Below are positions 55,129-64,000 of a stretch of DNA of 64,000 nt, piece after piece. Under the pieces are notes generated by a model that saw only the letters and a program-made list of their open reading frames with translations, was not told where the DNA came from and did not search any database. The DNA comes from Odoribacter laneus YIT 12061 (GTDB lineage Bacteria; Bacteroidota; Bacteroidia; Bacteroidales; Marinifilaceae). Every line of letters starts with the position of its first letter. Positions within the stretch are counted from its first letter, which is position 1. A program made the position numbers and the translations under genes. The stretch lies in assembly GCF_000243215.1 (NCBI RefSeq), contig NZ_JH594596.1, positions 395,872 through 459,871 of the forward strand, read 5' to 3'.

Positions 55129-56499
55129 ATGAAACGAGTAGATGCTATTATAATAGGATTTGGAAAAGGCGGAAAAATATTGGCTGCCGATTTGGCAAAA
55201 AGAAACTGGGAAGTGGCTATGGTGGAACGTTCCGATAAGATGTATGGAGGTAGCTGTATCAATATCGGATGTATACCGACCAAAACTTTAGTCCACGATG
55301 CCCAATTGGCAGCGAACCGGAGCAATTTGTCTTTCGAAGAAAAAAGGGAGTACTACCGTCAGGCTATTTTGCGGAAAGATGAGGTGACTTCTTTTTTGAG
55401 GGAAAAGAACTATAAAAATCTGGCGGATTTGGAAAATGTAACCGTGTATACGGGAGAAGGTTCTTTTATCGATTCTGATACAGTTCGGGTACATACGGAG
55501 GAAGAAGATATTTTATTACAATCGGCTCACATCTTTATCAATACAGGGGCCGAAACAGTAATTCCTCCTTTGGAGGGAATTCAGGAAAATCCCTATGTAT
55601 ACACCAGTACTTCTTTGATGGAACTGGCAGATTTACCCCGTCGTTTGGTGATTGTGGGGGGAGGATATGTGGGGTTGGAATTTGCGTCTATGTATGCTTC
55701 GTTCGGTTCGGAGGTATTTGTTTTGGAAGGTTATTCTGAGCTAATTCCCCGGGAGGACCGGGATATTGCTGCACAGGTAAAAGAAGTATTGGAGAAAAAA
55801 GGAATTTCTTTCCACCTGAATGCTAAGGTAACCCATGTAAAACAAAGGGAAAAAGGGGTGAAAGTAACGTATGAGGATGTGCTGACAAAACAAAAGAAAG
55901 AGCTAGAAGCGGAAGCTGTATTATTGGCTACCGGCAGACGTCCGAATACAACGGAATTGCATTTGGATAAAGCGGGAGTGGAAGTGGATGAGAGGGGAGC
56001 TATTCGGGTAGATGAGCATTTAAAGACTACTAATCCCCACATTTGGGCTCTCGGTGATGTAAAAGGCGGATTACAGTTTACCTATATATCTCAGGACGAT
56101 TACCGGATTATTCGGGAAAATTTATTTGGAAAAAAAGAGCGGAATCTGAACGACCGGGAACCTGTCAGTTATTCGGTATTTATAGATCCTCCTTTAGCCC
56201 GTATCGGGATGAGTGAAGAGGATGCCCGGAAGCAACAATTGGATATCAGGGTAAATAAATTGGCTGTGGCTGCTATACCCCGGGCCAGGACCTTAGGGCA
56301 GACAGAGGGGATTTTCAAGGCTATCATCGATAGACGTACGGATAAAATACTGGGATGTACATTATTTGGTCCGGAAGCCAGTGAAGTTATAAATATGGTT
56401 GCTTTAGCAATGAAGTCAAGGCAAAGTGCTGCTTTCCTCCGGGATTTTATATTTACGCATCCCAGTATGAGTGAGGCTTTAAATGAATTGTTCGGATAG
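55129..56499 (+). CDS. rclA: RclA-like flavoprotein disulfide-reductase family enzyme
   Basis: 456 residues from the ATG at 55129 (MKRVDAIIIGFGKGGKIL); a TTG at 55072 is less likely. GGSCINIGCIPTKTLVHDA holds the CxxxxC redox pair, VIVGGGYVGLEFASMYASFGSEVFVLE the NAD(P)H loop, GDVKGGLQFTYISQDDYRII the FAD motif, and IFTHPSMSEALNELF the C-terminal interface. It aligns with E. coli RclA over the whole length. RclA is a reactive-chlorine-induced Cu(II) reductase in the cytoplasm. It follows rclC by 109 bases, probably in one transcript. Confidence 0.93.
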   Translation: MKRVDAIIIGFGKGGKILAADLAKRNWEVAMVERSDKMYGGSCINIGCIPTKTLVHDAQLAANRSNLSFEEKREYYRQAILRKDEVTSFLREKNYKNLADLENVTVYTGEGSFIDSDTVRVHTEEEDILLQSAHIFINTGAETVIPPLEGIQENPYVYTSTSLMELADLPRRLVIVGGGYVGLEFASMYASFGSEVFVLEGYSELIPREDRDIAAQVKEVLEKKGISFHLNAKVTHVKQREKGVKVTYEDVLTKQKKELEAEAVLLATGRRPNTTELHLDKAGVEVDERGAIRVDEHLKTTNPHIWALGDVKGGLQFTYISQDDYRIIRENLFGKKERNLNDREPVSYSVFIDPPLARIGMSEEDARKQQLDIRVNKLAVAAIPRARTLGQTEGIFKAIIDRRTDKILGCTLFGPEASEVINMVALAMKSRQSAAFLRDFIFTHPSMSEALNELFG

Positions 56500-56518
56500 G
56501 GAAAAAGAGAATACGGAA

Positions 56519-56553
56519 CTGTCAAAATGACCAATAAGTAAGCACTTTGACAG
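56519..56553 (+). terminator. Hairpin downstream of rclA
   Basis: ctgtcaaa (56519-56526) pairs with tttgacag (56546-56553) around a 19-base loop, 20 bases past the stop. No T-run follows, so termination is uncertain. Confidence 0.35.
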
Positions 56554-56614
56554 AAAAGACAATAAAAGAAAGGGGGGGTGGAAGGCGGAGAGAAAGAAAT
56601 TTGAGAATTATTGT

Positions 56615-56622
56615 TATTTTTG
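56615..56622 (+). promoter_or_regulatory. -7 box upstream of cbpA
   Basis: TATTTTTG matches TAnnTTTG; the start codon is about 100 bases downstream. TTTG at 56600 is too close to serve as -33. Confidence 0.35.
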
Positions 56623-56724
56623 AAAATCTTTTTAAAGTTTTGGCCGTAAAATTGATAGTACAGAAGGAGAAGAAGCTTGGGAATGAACGAAATGTTCCTG
56701 GGGTGATATAAACGTAATAAAAAT

Positions 56725-57636
56725 ATGGCGTACATAGACTATTACAAAATTTTAGGTGTTAATAAGGATGCTTCTCAGGAGGCTATTAAAAAGGCTTATA
56801 AGAAATTGGCCCGTAAACATCATCCTGATTTGAATCCGAATGATCCGGATGCTCAGCGGAGGTTTCAGGAGATCAATGAAGCTAACGAGGTATTGAGTGA
56901 TCCGGAAAAGCGTAAAAAGTATGACCAGTATGGAGAAAACTGGAAACATGCGGAAGAATTTGAAAAACAGCGGCAGCAATATGGCCAATATCAAGGACAG
57001 GCTGGAGCGGGAAGCGGAGGTGGATTTTGGTCGTCGGGCGGTGGATTTTCAGGAGATGGGGAATTTTCTGACTTTTTTGAGTCTCTTTTTGGGGCGCAAG
57101 GAAGGAGGCGTACGAGAAGTACCGGTTTACGAGGGCAAGATTATAATGCCGAGTTACAACTATCTTTACGGGATGCTGCGGAGACCCATAAACAAGTACT
57201 GACAGTAAACAATAAAAAAATCCGGATAACCATTCCGGCAGGGGTGGAGGATGGCCAGACGATTAAATTAAGTGGTCAGGGGGGACCGGGTGCGAATGGT
57301 GGTCCCGCAGGTGATCTGTATATTACTTTTGTCATTCCGGAAGATCCGGTGTATAAACGGGAAGGGAATAATTTGTATAGGACGGCGCCTTTGGATTTAT
57401 ATACGGCCGTATTAGGTGGAGAACAGGTTGTAGAAACATTGGGTGGAAAGGTAAAATTAAAAGTAAAACCGGAAACGCAGAACAATACAAAAGTCCGTTT
57501 AAGAGGGAAAGGATTTCCGGTTTATAAACAAGAGGGGCAATATGGGGATTTGATCGTTACGTGGTCTGTGAAAATCCCTACAGACTTATCCGATAAGCAG
57601 AAAGAGTTGTTCCGGGAATTACAACGTTCACATTAA
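56725..57636 (+). CDS. cbpA: CbpA-type DnaJ-like co-chaperone
   Basis: 303 residues. A J domain ([33 protein letters not shown], with HPD) is followed by a Gly/Phe-rich linker (about 88-125) and two C-terminal beta domains; there is no zinc-finger region, so it is CbpA- rather than DnaJ-type. It stimulates DnaK ATPase and delivers clients, and may bind DNA. The CbpM-like gene follows 11 bases later, so the pair is translated together. Confidence 0.93.
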   Translation: MAYIDYYKILGVNKDASQEAIKKAYKKLARKHHPDLNPNDPDAQRRFQEINEANEVLSDPEKRKKYDQYGENWKHAEEFEKQRQQYGQYQGQAGAGSGGGFWSSGGGFSGDGEFSDFFESLFGAQGRRRTRSTGLRGQDYNAELQLSLRDAAETHKQVLTVNNKKIRITIPAGVEDGQTIKLSGQGGPGANGGPAGDLYITFVIPEDPVYKREGNNLYRTAPLDLYTAVLGGEQVVETLGGKVKLKVKPETQNNTKVRLRGKGFPVYKQEGQYGDLIVTWSVKIPTDLSDKQKELFRELQRSH

Positions 57637-57647
57637 AAGGAAGGACC

Positions 57648-57959
57648 ATGGAAACAGATTTAATTATTGTCAGTGATTATTGCCGGGAAAGTCATATCGA
57701 ACAGTCGTTTGTCGTTTTATTGTGGCAGGAAGGATTGATAGACATCAAGCAAGAAGAAGGCCGGGAATATTTATTCGTTTCCCAACTGAGGGATTTGGAA
57801 CGGTATTCGCGGATGTATTATGACTTATCCATTAATATTGAAGGTATCGATGCCATACGGCATTTGTTGAGTCGTATAGAAGATATGCAGCATGAACTCC
57901 ATCGGCTCAGGGGAAGGTTGAGGAGATTCGAGGTGGGGGAAGAATATCCGGAATATTAG
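57648..57959 (+). CDS. cbpM: CbpM-like chaperone modulator
   Basis: 103 residues. SHIEQSFVVLLWQEGLIDIKQEEGREYLFVSQLRDLERYSRMYYDLSINIEGIDAIRHLLSRIEDMQHELHRLRGRL combines the MerR-like helix-turn-helix of CbpM and a C-terminal coiled coil. CbpM binds CbpA and blocks its co-chaperone activity. It lies directly downstream of cbpA, as in other bacteria. Confidence 0.88.
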   Translation: METDLIIVSDYCRESHIEQSFVVLLWQEGLIDIKQEEGREYLFVSQLRDLERYSRMYYDLSINIEGIDAIRHLLSRIEDMQHELHRLRGRLRRFEVGEEYPEY

Positions 57960-58090
57960 AATAATTTGCTCTGGGAAAAGAAAGAGACCGCTGAGGTTAT
58001 TTTTTTGTAGAAATCGGGGGCGGTGTCGGTTTCATTTTCAAAAATATGAAGTAGAATAGGGTTATTATTTACTTACTTAATTTAAGCTTT

Positions 58091-58642
58091 ATGGAAAAAC
58101 TATTTTTATTTCTGGCTGACGGCTTTGAAGAAATCGAAGCTTTAGGTACGATAGATGTTTTGCGCCGGGGAGGTGCAGAAGTTAAGACCGTTTCTATCTA
58201 TAACCGCAGAGAAGTAAAAGGAGCTCATGAGGTGATGGTTATAGCGGATTCTTTATTGAAAGAGATAAAGGGAGAGGAAGCAGAAGTTCTTATTTTTCCG
58301 GGTGGTATGCCGGGAGCTTTGAATCTATCCGAATGCGAACCCTTGATGGAAATGCTGAGAAGACATTTTGAGCGGCAAAAGCCGATTGCTGCTATTTGTG
58401 CGGCTCCGGCACTGGTATTGGGAAAATTACCTTTGAAAAAAGATATTCACATGACCTGTTATCCCGGTTTTGAAAAATATTTACCCGGAATTCAGGTTTC
58501 GGAAGAGGGAGTTGTTGTTGATGGAAATATAATTACCGGAAAGGGACCTGGTTTTGCTTTGGCTTTCGGACTGAAGATTTTGGCTTATCTGAAAGGATCT
58601 GAATGTGCAGCTGATGAGGTGGCTGAAGGGATGTTGTTGTAA
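58091..58642 (+). CDS. DJ-1 family protein (YajL/ThiJ type)
   Basis: 183 residues. LFLFLADGFEEIEALGTIDVLRRGGAEV is the DJ-1 start with the Glu that tunes the reactive cysteine, VLIFPGGMPGALNLSECE the conserved loop, and IAAICAAPALVLGKLPL the nucleophile elbow. Members are redox-sensitive and protect against carbonyl or oxidative damage. It stands alone before the convergent sensor-kinase gene. Confidence 0.92.
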   Translation: MEKLFLFLADGFEEIEALGTIDVLRRGGAEVKTVSIYNRREVKGAHEVMVIADSLLKEIKGEEAEVLIFPGGMPGALNLSECEPLMEMLRRHFERQKPIAAICAAPALVLGKLPLKKDIHMTCYPGFEKYLPGIQVSEEGVVVDGNIITGKGPGFALAFGLKILAYLKGSECAADEVAEGMLL

Positions 58643-58729
58643 AAGATAAAAGAAAGAAAAAATAACAAGGGCTTGAAAATTTATTTCTAATCCTTGTATG
58701 TCGTACGAACCAATACTTTTTCCCTTACC

Positions 58730-58797
58730 CGCTGATTAATGAACATGGCAGAGGCTGAAGAATACATCCTCAGGAGTTTGCGTCTCATTAATCAGCG
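58730..58797. repeat. Perfect 13-bp inverted repeat between convergent genes
   Basis: cgctgattaatga (58730-58742) and tcattaatcagcg (58785-58797) are exact complements enclosing 42 bases. It lies between the DJ-1 gene and the convergent kinase gene, ending 11 bases before the kinase stop. Possibly a bidirectional terminator. Confidence 0.5.
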
Positions 58798-58807
58798 AAT
58801 CTTTTCC

Positions 58808-61800
58808 CTAATTCATATACTTTTTTAATGTTTCCCTCAATAACTGGGGAGAAATGGGTTTTGTGAGGTAATCGCTGCAACCGGCTTGTAAAGAGTTTTG
58901 CCGGTCACTGTCAAAGGCAAAAGCTGTAATGGCAATAATAGGGATTTGAGGGTTGAGAGCCCGGATTTGCCGGGTAGCTTCTAAGCCGTCCATCAGGGGC
59001 ATTTTGATATCCATGAGAATAAGGGCAGGAGAAAGAGTTTTATATTTTTCCACGGCTTCGATACCGTTGCAGGCCCGAACAATTTCATAATCTTTTTTCA
59101 ATATAGTGGAAATCAGGAGAAAATTGCTGTCTGTATCTTCTGCTACTAAGATAAGGGAACGGCCTTGAGCGTTTTCTGGATTCATTTCAGAATTATTCAT
59201 AAGATTAACTGAATTATTGTCGTTTTTATAATGAATATAGGGCAAACAGAACCAAAAACAGGAACCCTTGCCTTCTTCCGATTCAACACCGATTTGTCCC
59301 CCCATCTGTTCTACCAGATTTTTGCAGATAGAGAGTCCTAATCCCGTACCGGGTACAAAGGTATTAAGTTTTACAAATCGTTCAAAAATATTTTTTTGTT
59401 TTTCCGGAGGAATGCCGATACCGGTATCGGTGACGGAAAATTTTATAAAATTGTGAGAAACGGTATAACTCAGCGTAATACTACCGGAAGAAGTAAATTT
59501 TAAAGCATTATTGATAAAATTTGTAATAATCTGGGTTAAACGGTTCTTATCACTTTCTATAATACATACCGGTAGATGCGAACCAAATATTAATTCCACT
59601 TCCGTATTCGCTTTTACTGAAATCGTTTGGATAATTTCTGCACATAAATTGTTAACATCGATTTTTCCGTATGTAAATTCAAAGGTACCGGATTCTATTT
59701 TAGAAAGATCCAATATATCGGAAATGAGTTGTAACAGTAAATCGCTATTTTTTTGTATAATAGAAAGGTATTCCTGTTGCTCTTGGGTGTCTTGGGTATC
59801 TACCAATAAGCTGGAAAATCCGACAATTGCATTGAGAGGAGTACGTATTTCGTGACTCATATTGGCTAAAAAAGCAGATTTCAGTTTATCTAAGGTTTCC
59901 GCTTTGTTTTTAGCTTCTATTAATTCGGTTTCGATTGCCTTTGTTTCGGTGATATCGAAGTTTACGCCTATCAATTCGATGTTGTTTTTAGCGGGATCAT
60001 ACTCTTTGACTGTAATATTACAACGTAGCCATTTCAGATTGCCGGGAGAAGTGATAACGCGGATTTGTTTTTTTAGACTGGTAATTTTTCCGGCTATCAT
60101 ATCTTTATATCCCTGTATCAGCATTTGAGCGTCTTCCGGATGGAGGTGGGCATAAATTCCTATAATATTTTCCATAGGAGTATCCTCGTTTTCGTTCAGA
60201 TTTTTATACCATTGACTGATGGCAAATCCGTCTTTTGTCAGAGGATTCCACTTGAAATAGCCTATTTTAGCAAATCCGGCTATAAGGGAAAAAAAGTTTT
60301 CAAAATTCTGAATCCGGTTGTGTGCACTCAGCGTATCTGTATTGTCGATGATGATTAAAATATAATTTTCGAAATTTCCTTCTTCATCGTATAAAGGTTT
60401 TGCTCTAACCAACAGATTTTTGATCCCTTTTTGCACGGAAGTGTAATAGTGGTTTACTTTGGAAAAGTCGTATTTTAATTCAAAATTCATGTCTTCTTTA
60501 TTCCTGAATTGTTGTTTCAATTCAGGAGAGAAGTTCGGATTTTCAAATAGCGTAACCCCTAAAGCTTCTTTTTTTTCTTTCAGCCCGAAGATACTCATAT
60601 CTTTCTCGTTCAAATCCTTCAGGACTCCATTCCGATCGTAAATTTCAATCCCTACGGGTATATTTGCGAAGAGATTCCGAAGTGTTTTTTCGCTGTGGTC
60701 AAGAGCTTTATGGGCTTTAAATGTTTCGGTAATATCGGAAAAAAAGCAAATGACTTCGTCAGCGGAGGCAGCATAGAGAATGACCCGGAAATATACGGTT
60801 TCCGCTTTATTCTGATAAGTCATTTGTGTATATCCACCTTCTTCGAAAATTTTTTTCAGATGGGAGAGCTGAGTATCAAAAGGTATCGTTGAAATGCATT
60901 CGCTCCCTTTCCGGTTTAAATATTCTTGAATCGGTTTGCCTGTCAGTTTTTCAAAGGCCGGATTCAAGTCAATAAACCGATAATCTACCAGTTGATGATT
61001 TTGATCGTAGAGAATTTTAAAGCGAATATAGGCAATTGGCATATGTATATAGAGATCCCGGAAATATTCCCTTTCTATCTGGGCTTCTTTTTCGGATTCC
61101 AATAGCTTCAGACAAAGGCTGATAATATTGGCTAGTGAGGCCAACCATTGATAGTCTTCATTTTGCCAGTTCCGGTATCGGTCTACAATGTCTATACCCA
61201 GGTATCCATGGGTTTTATTCCCGGAGGCCATCGGCACAATCATGAGGGATTTTATACCCTGGCGGACGAGGATTTCTTTTTCCTGTTGGGCCGCTGCCGG
61301 CATCTCATTCAAGGAATAAAGTATAATGGGGCGCTGAGCCTTTAAGGTTGCCGTAGCCCAAGGAGTATCCTTTAGTTTAAGATCCTGCAGCCACTCTTGT
61401 TGAGCGGAAACCTCAGGTGCAACGACTTCGTAAGTGCATTTCTGACTTGTCCCTTCCTTGTTGTATTGAAAAATATACACCCGGCTTCCTTGAAATTGTA
61501 TCAAAATGTCCTCCAATATTTTCCGGATCACTTTTCCGATATCTTTTGTTTGCATAAAAGAAAGAAGAGAACGGGAAATACTGTGTTGCCTGTAGAGCAA
61601 TTCATTTATTTGCTGGACGGTAGAATGTTGAGTTTCAGGATTATCTATGCATTGAATAAAACCGTAAGCGATAATCTGTCCGTTTTCAGTTTTTTCTTTA
61701 TGATACATTTTGGAATGTATCCATTTTTCCCCGTAACGGGAAAAGATAGGGAAAGTCTGTTCGTAAACTTCCTGGTTTTTGATGGTAGCGAATTCACTGC

Positions 61801-62002
61801 TAATTCGGTTTTTATAGTCATCTCTTATGAGATTATAAAAGTCCCAAAAGGGAAGGAGATCCGATTTTAATCCCAATAAGTCCTGTAAAAAATCGGAACA
61901 TATATATACTTCCTGTTTAAAATCTGCTTTCCACCATCCGATATTTGCTGCTTTGAGGAGTTTTTGTATTTCGTTTTGCTCAAATTCGTTTTTCACTACC
62001 AT
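58808..62002 (-). CDS. Hybrid sensor histidine kinase with PAS/GAF domains and receiver
   Basis: 1064 residues, no membrane segment seen, so probably cytoplasmic. Order: a PAS-like start, a GAF domain at about 140-310, three PAS repeats at about 315-700, a HisKA domain with AFLANMSHEIRTPLNAIVGF (phospho-His near 718), an HATPase with NNALKFTSSG, DTGIGIPPEK and GTGLGLSICKNL, and a receiver at about 950-1064 with DIKMPLMDG (phospho-Asp) and LTKPIS. No separate output protein is encoded beside it, so phosphotransfer partners lie elsewhere. The signal is unknown. Confidence 0.93.
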   Translation of the reverse strand: MVVKNEFEQNEIQKLLKAANIGWWKADFKQEVYICSDFLQDLLGLKSDLLPFWDFYNLIRDDYKNRISSEFATIKNQEVYEQTFPIFSRYGEKWIHSKMYHKEKTENGQIIAYGFIQCIDNPETQHSTVQQINELLYRQHSISRSLLSFMQTKDIGKVIRKILEDILIQFQGSRVYIFQYNKEGTSQKCTYEVVAPEVSAQQEWLQDLKLKDTPWATATLKAQRPIILYSLNEMPAAAQQEKEILVRQGIKSLMIVPMASGNKTHGYLGIDIVDRYRNWQNEDYQWLASLANIISLCLKLLESEKEAQIEREYFRDLYIHMPIAYIRFKILYDQNHQLVDYRFIDLNPAFEKLTGKPIQEYLNRKGSECISTIPFDTQLSHLKKIFEEGGYTQMTYQNKAETVYFRVILYAASADEVICFFSDITETFKAHKALDHSEKTLRNLFANIPVGIEIYDRNGVLKDLNEKDMSIFGLKEKKEALGVTLFENPNFSPELKQQFRNKEDMNFELKYDFSKVNHYYTSVQKGIKNLLVRAKPLYDEEGNFENYILIIIDNTDTLSAHNRIQNFENFFSLIAGFAKIGYFKWNPLTKDGFAISQWYKNLNENEDTPMENIIGIYAHLHPEDAQMLIQGYKDMIAGKITSLKKQIRVITSPGNLKWLRCNITVKEYDPAKNNIELIGVNFDITETKAIETELIEAKNKAETLDKLKSAFLANMSHEIRTPLNAIVGFSSLLVDTQDTQEQQEYLSIIQKNSDLLLQLISDILDLSKIESGTFEFTYGKIDVNNLCAEIIQTISVKANTEVELIFGSHLPVCIIESDKNRLTQIITNFINNALKFTSSGSITLSYTVSHNFIKFSVTDTGIGIPPEKQKNIFERFVKLNTFVPGTGLGLSICKNLVEQMGGQIGVESEEGKGSCFWFCLPYIHYKNDNNSVNLMNNSEMNPENAQGRSLILVAEDTDSNFLLISTILKKDYEIVRACNGIEAVEKYKTLSPALILMDIKMPLMDGLEATRQIRALNPQIPIIAITAFAFDSDRQNSLQAGCSDYLTKPISPQLLRETLKKYMN

Positions 62003-62085
62003 TTTGGTGTTGTATTTTACTGATCAAGCCAGTGGCTTATTTATTTCCTGACGCTCAAGCCGTTCAACGTATTCGATTTATAATA

Positions 62086-62094
62086 GCAAAAGTA
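62086..62094 (-). promoter_or_regulatory. -7 box of the sensor kinase gene
   Basis: On the minus strand TACTTTTGC matches TAnnTTTG, about 85 bases before the start codon; no clear -33. Confidence 0.4.
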
Positions 62095-62167
62095 ATAATT
62101 ATTTTGAGAGAGAAGGCGAATTTCTGAAGTTTAGAGAGAATTTGCCTAAAAGCTGTGAGGAGCATTG

Positions 62168-62214
62168 AAAAATCCCCTTTTTCAAGCTTCTTAACTTGAA
62201 AAAGGGGATTTTTT
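62168..62214. terminator. Strong bidirectional terminator after the peroxiredoxin gene
   Basis: A 19-bp perfect stem (62168-62186 with 62195-62213) with an eight-base loop is bordered by an A-run on the left and a T-run on the right. It lies downstream of the leftward peroxiredoxin gene and upstream of the kinase gene. Confidence 0.85.
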
Positions 62215-62286
62215 CGGGTAAGCTAAAATTTTATTTTCTTTAGGAGAATTGGGTTTATGAGCGGGAAGAAATTGCTGGGAGTTTGT

Positions 62287-63000
62287 TTATTTCCGGAGGG
62301 CTTTGTTTATCTTTTCCAAAGGCAAAGGTTTGGTGCATAGAAACCACTCATAGCATTTTATACCTTCGCTTTCATCGTTCACTCTTTCTTCTGCTTTTTC
62401 CATAGAAGCGGGTATGGGGGCGATGACCTCATCTCCTGGCTGCCAATCGGCAGGAAGAGCTACTCCGAAATGATCGATCGTCTGTAAACCGATTAAAATC
62501 CGTTTCATTTCTTCAAAATTACGTCCTAATGTCATCGGATAATAGAGGATCGTCCGGATGGTACCTTCGGGGTCAATAAAAAATACGGCTCTTACCGCTT
62601 GGGTCTTGCTTTCACCGGGCTGTAACATACCATAAGCTTTTGCAACATTCATGCCTATATCGTCGATTAAGGGAAAACAAATCGTGATATTTTTCATGCC
62701 TTTATAATCGATTTTTTCCTGAATGGTTCTCAGCCAGGCGATATGGCTGTAGAGTCCGCCGATAGAAAGCCCTACCAGTTGACAGTTGAGCTTTTCAAAT
62801 TCTTCTGCCATGCTGCCGAAAGTGATGAATTCGGTGGTGCAAACCGGAGTAAAATCGCCCGGATGACTAAATAGAATGATCCATTTTCCTTGGTAATCGT
62901 CCGGAAAGTTAATTTCCCCGCGGGTGGTCATTGCTTTAAAAACAGGGGCATCATCCCCGATACGGGGCATTACGTGTGTGTCATTTTCCATAATCTGCAT
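62287..63000 (-). CDS. 1-Cys (Prx6-type) peroxiredoxin
   Basis: 237 residues. GKWIILFSHPGDFTPVCTTEFITFGSMAEEF has the peroxidatic PVCTTE cysteine with the catalytic Thr and Arg context, FFIDPEGTIRTILYYPMTLGRNFEEM the second block, and a long C-terminal extension with PADWQPGDEVIAPIP typical of the Prx6 group. A second pair of Cys lies at the end (KCYEWFLCTKPL), which could resolve the oxidised cysteine. It reduces H2O2 and alkyl peroxides in the cytoplasm. An alternative ATG is three codons downstream. Confidence 0.93.
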   Translation of the reverse strand: MQIMENDTHVMPRIGDDAPVFKAMTTRGEINFPDDYQGKWIILFSHPGDFTPVCTTEFITFGSMAEEFEKLNCQLVGLSIGGLYSHIAWLRTIQEKIDYKGMKNITICFPLIDDIGMNVAKAYGMLQPGESKTQAVRAVFFIDPEGTIRTILYYPMTLGRNFEEMKRILIGLQTIDHFGVALPADWQPGDEVIAPIPASMEKAEERVNDESEGIKCYEWFLCTKPLPLEKINKALRK

Positions 63001-63203
63001 ATTAAATAAGTTAAATAGTCAAGAATAAAAATCTTTCTTTGTGATCGAAAGGATATTTTCCTTTTTCGTTTTTATTGTTTACGCGGAAATAACAGAATGG
63101 TTTACTACTTCGCCGGGAAGATAAAAGAGTCGAACGATAAAAAGGGAGAAGAAGAAGCTAAATAAAAAGCCGTTTTTTTATACTTTTTTTCGGTTAAATC
63201 ATT

Positions 63204-63211
63204 TACCTTTG
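63204..63211 (+). promoter_or_regulatory. -7 box of the MarC-type gene
   Basis: TACCTTTG matches TAnnTTTG, 52 bases before the start codon. Confidence 0.45.
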
Positions 63212-63263
63212 TACATAAAGCGGGTAAGATGGGTGGGTAAATAAAGATCGAATCCAGATTAAA

Positions 63264-63869
63264 ATGAATCTGAAAATTATTGTAGGATGTATCGTAGCTT
63301 TGTTAGCCTTGGTAAATCCCCTACAGAAAATATTAATTGTTACTTCTTTGCAAGAACGGTTTACACGCGAGGAATTGCGGTATATTTCAGTAAAGTCAAC
63401 GATTACTGCCGCCCTTATTTTGATCTTTTTTTTATTTTTGGGAGAGTTGACTTTTTCTTATGTGTTTCGCGTAGAACTTTATTCTTTTCAGATAACCTGT
63501 GGGGCTGTATTGATTTATAACGGTTTATCCGGTTTGTTAAAAGGATTTTTCCTGAAAGTTGATGAGCATATTAAATTAGCTGATTTGACGACTGTGCCCA
63601 TTGCCATTCCTATGATTGCGGGACCGGCAACCATTACGGCGGCTGTTACTTTTCCGGTTCAGTATGGACGGGAGATTACAATTATTGCTATATTAATTGC
63701 ATTGGTTATCAATTTGTTTTGCATGTTACAGGCCCGGAGAATCGGAAATTTTCTGATAAAATACAATTTTATGAATCCTTTGATCCGGATCATCGGATTG
63801 ATTGTAGCTACTATCGGTTTACAAATGGTGTTTGACGGCATTACCTTGTTTATCCGCTCTTTGGCATAA
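63264..63869 (+). CDS. MarC-family integral membrane protein
   Basis: 201 residues with six membrane helices. LVNPLQKILIVTSLQERFTREELRYISVKSTITAALILIFFLFLGE and VPIAIPMIAGPATITAAVTFPVQ with GLQMVFDGI at the end fit the MarC/YhgN family. Family function is not established; it was once linked to multiple antibiotic resistance without support. It is divergent from the peroxiredoxin gene. Confidence 0.9.
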   Translation: MNLKIIVGCIVALLALVNPLQKILIVTSLQERFTREELRYISVKSTITAALILIFFLFLGELTFSYVFRVELYSFQITCGAVLIYNGLSGLLKGFFLKVDEHIKLADLTTVPIAIPMIAGPATITAAVTFPVQYGREITIIAILIALVINLFCMLQARRIGNFLIKYNFMNPLIRIIGLIVATIGLQMVFDGITLFIRSLA

Positions 63870-63954
63870 ATCGTTAAGTTTTTTCAGCAGTTTAAATGTG
63901 TTCCGCCTATTTGGGAAAAGAAAAAATATTGCATACGAAAATCAGTATAGTATT

Positions 63955-64000
63955 ATGATTTTTCAGGTAGATAAAGAGGAGATTTATCAGTTAGCTGTAG
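63955..64000 (+). CDS. Start of a further gene, cut by the window end
   Basis: ATG at 63955 opens a frame (MIFQVDKEEIYQLAV) that runs to the last base. Too little is visible for any function. Confidence 0.35.
   Translation, partial: MIFQVDKEEIYQLAV

Overview
The window looks like chromosomal DNA of a Bacteroidota bacterium, most likely a gut-type anaerobic Bacteroidales. Three things suggest this: promoters of the TAnnTTTG (-7) type in front of many genes, weak ribosome binding sites, and a familiar Bacteroidales gene set (S9B dipeptidyl peptidase IV, M64 peptidase, PepD, the YbiT-type ABC-F, long single-chain PurL, tgt next to an LptF/G permease). A narrower placement (for example Odoribacteraceae) would be a guess. 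No rRNA, tRNA, CRISPR array, transposase or phage gene was found.

Layout. 1-2.8 kb: the end of an M64 metallopeptidase and a lipoprotein with an astacin-like fold that has lost its zinc site. 2.9-13.1 kb: housekeeping genes, namely an AddB-like nuclease, a nitroreductase, a FAH-fold protein, an acyl-CoA ligase, PepD and DPP IV. 13.3-17.3 kb: tgt, an LptF/G permease and an RluB-type pseudouridine synthase with a long arginine-rich tail. 17.4-21 kb: a complete dTDP-L-rhamnose operon (rfbACBD). 21-27 kb: ABC-F, a GH27 alpha-galactosidase lipoprotein and a frameshifted UvrA paralogue. 27-32.4 kb: MATE pump with a Crp-like regulator, a YgbA-type protein, a DJ-1/HxlR divergent pair, a GNAT and a ferredoxin-nitroreductase fusion.

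32.5-37.1 kb: a compact five-gene carotenoid operon (crtB, idi, cruF-like, glycosyltransferase, crtI), transcribed leftward with gaps of 1-12 bases and one ATGA overlap. 38.3-39.9 kb: an orphan methyltransferase-fold gene bracketed by two homologous, roughly 200-bp, TIR-bearing elements in opposite orientation, which looks like a MITE-flanked cargo gene. 40-51 kb: ung, a flavodoxin-like reductase, AraC and Bcr-type efflux, an Fpg/Nei-like protein lacking the catalytic proline, purL, a SIMPL protein, xpt and a membrane protein.

52.2-56.5 kb: a probable reactive-chlorine response locus: a DUF302 protein, an exported thioredoxin, an AraC regulator, RclC and RclA. The same roughly 65-bp upstream sequence occurs before the DUF302 gene and before rclC, so both are probably controlled by one regulator. 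56.7-64 kb: CbpA/CbpM chaperone pair, a DJ-1 protein, a large hybrid sensor kinase, a 1-Cys peroxiredoxin, a MarC protein and the first bases of another gene.

The main items for follow-up are the rcl-like locus with its duplicated operator, the carotenoid operon in a likely anaerobe, the MITE-bracketed methyltransferase gene, the zinc-less zincin lipoprotein, the frameshifted UvrA paralogue, and an intergenic repeat present twice (about 24.5 and 40.8 kb).
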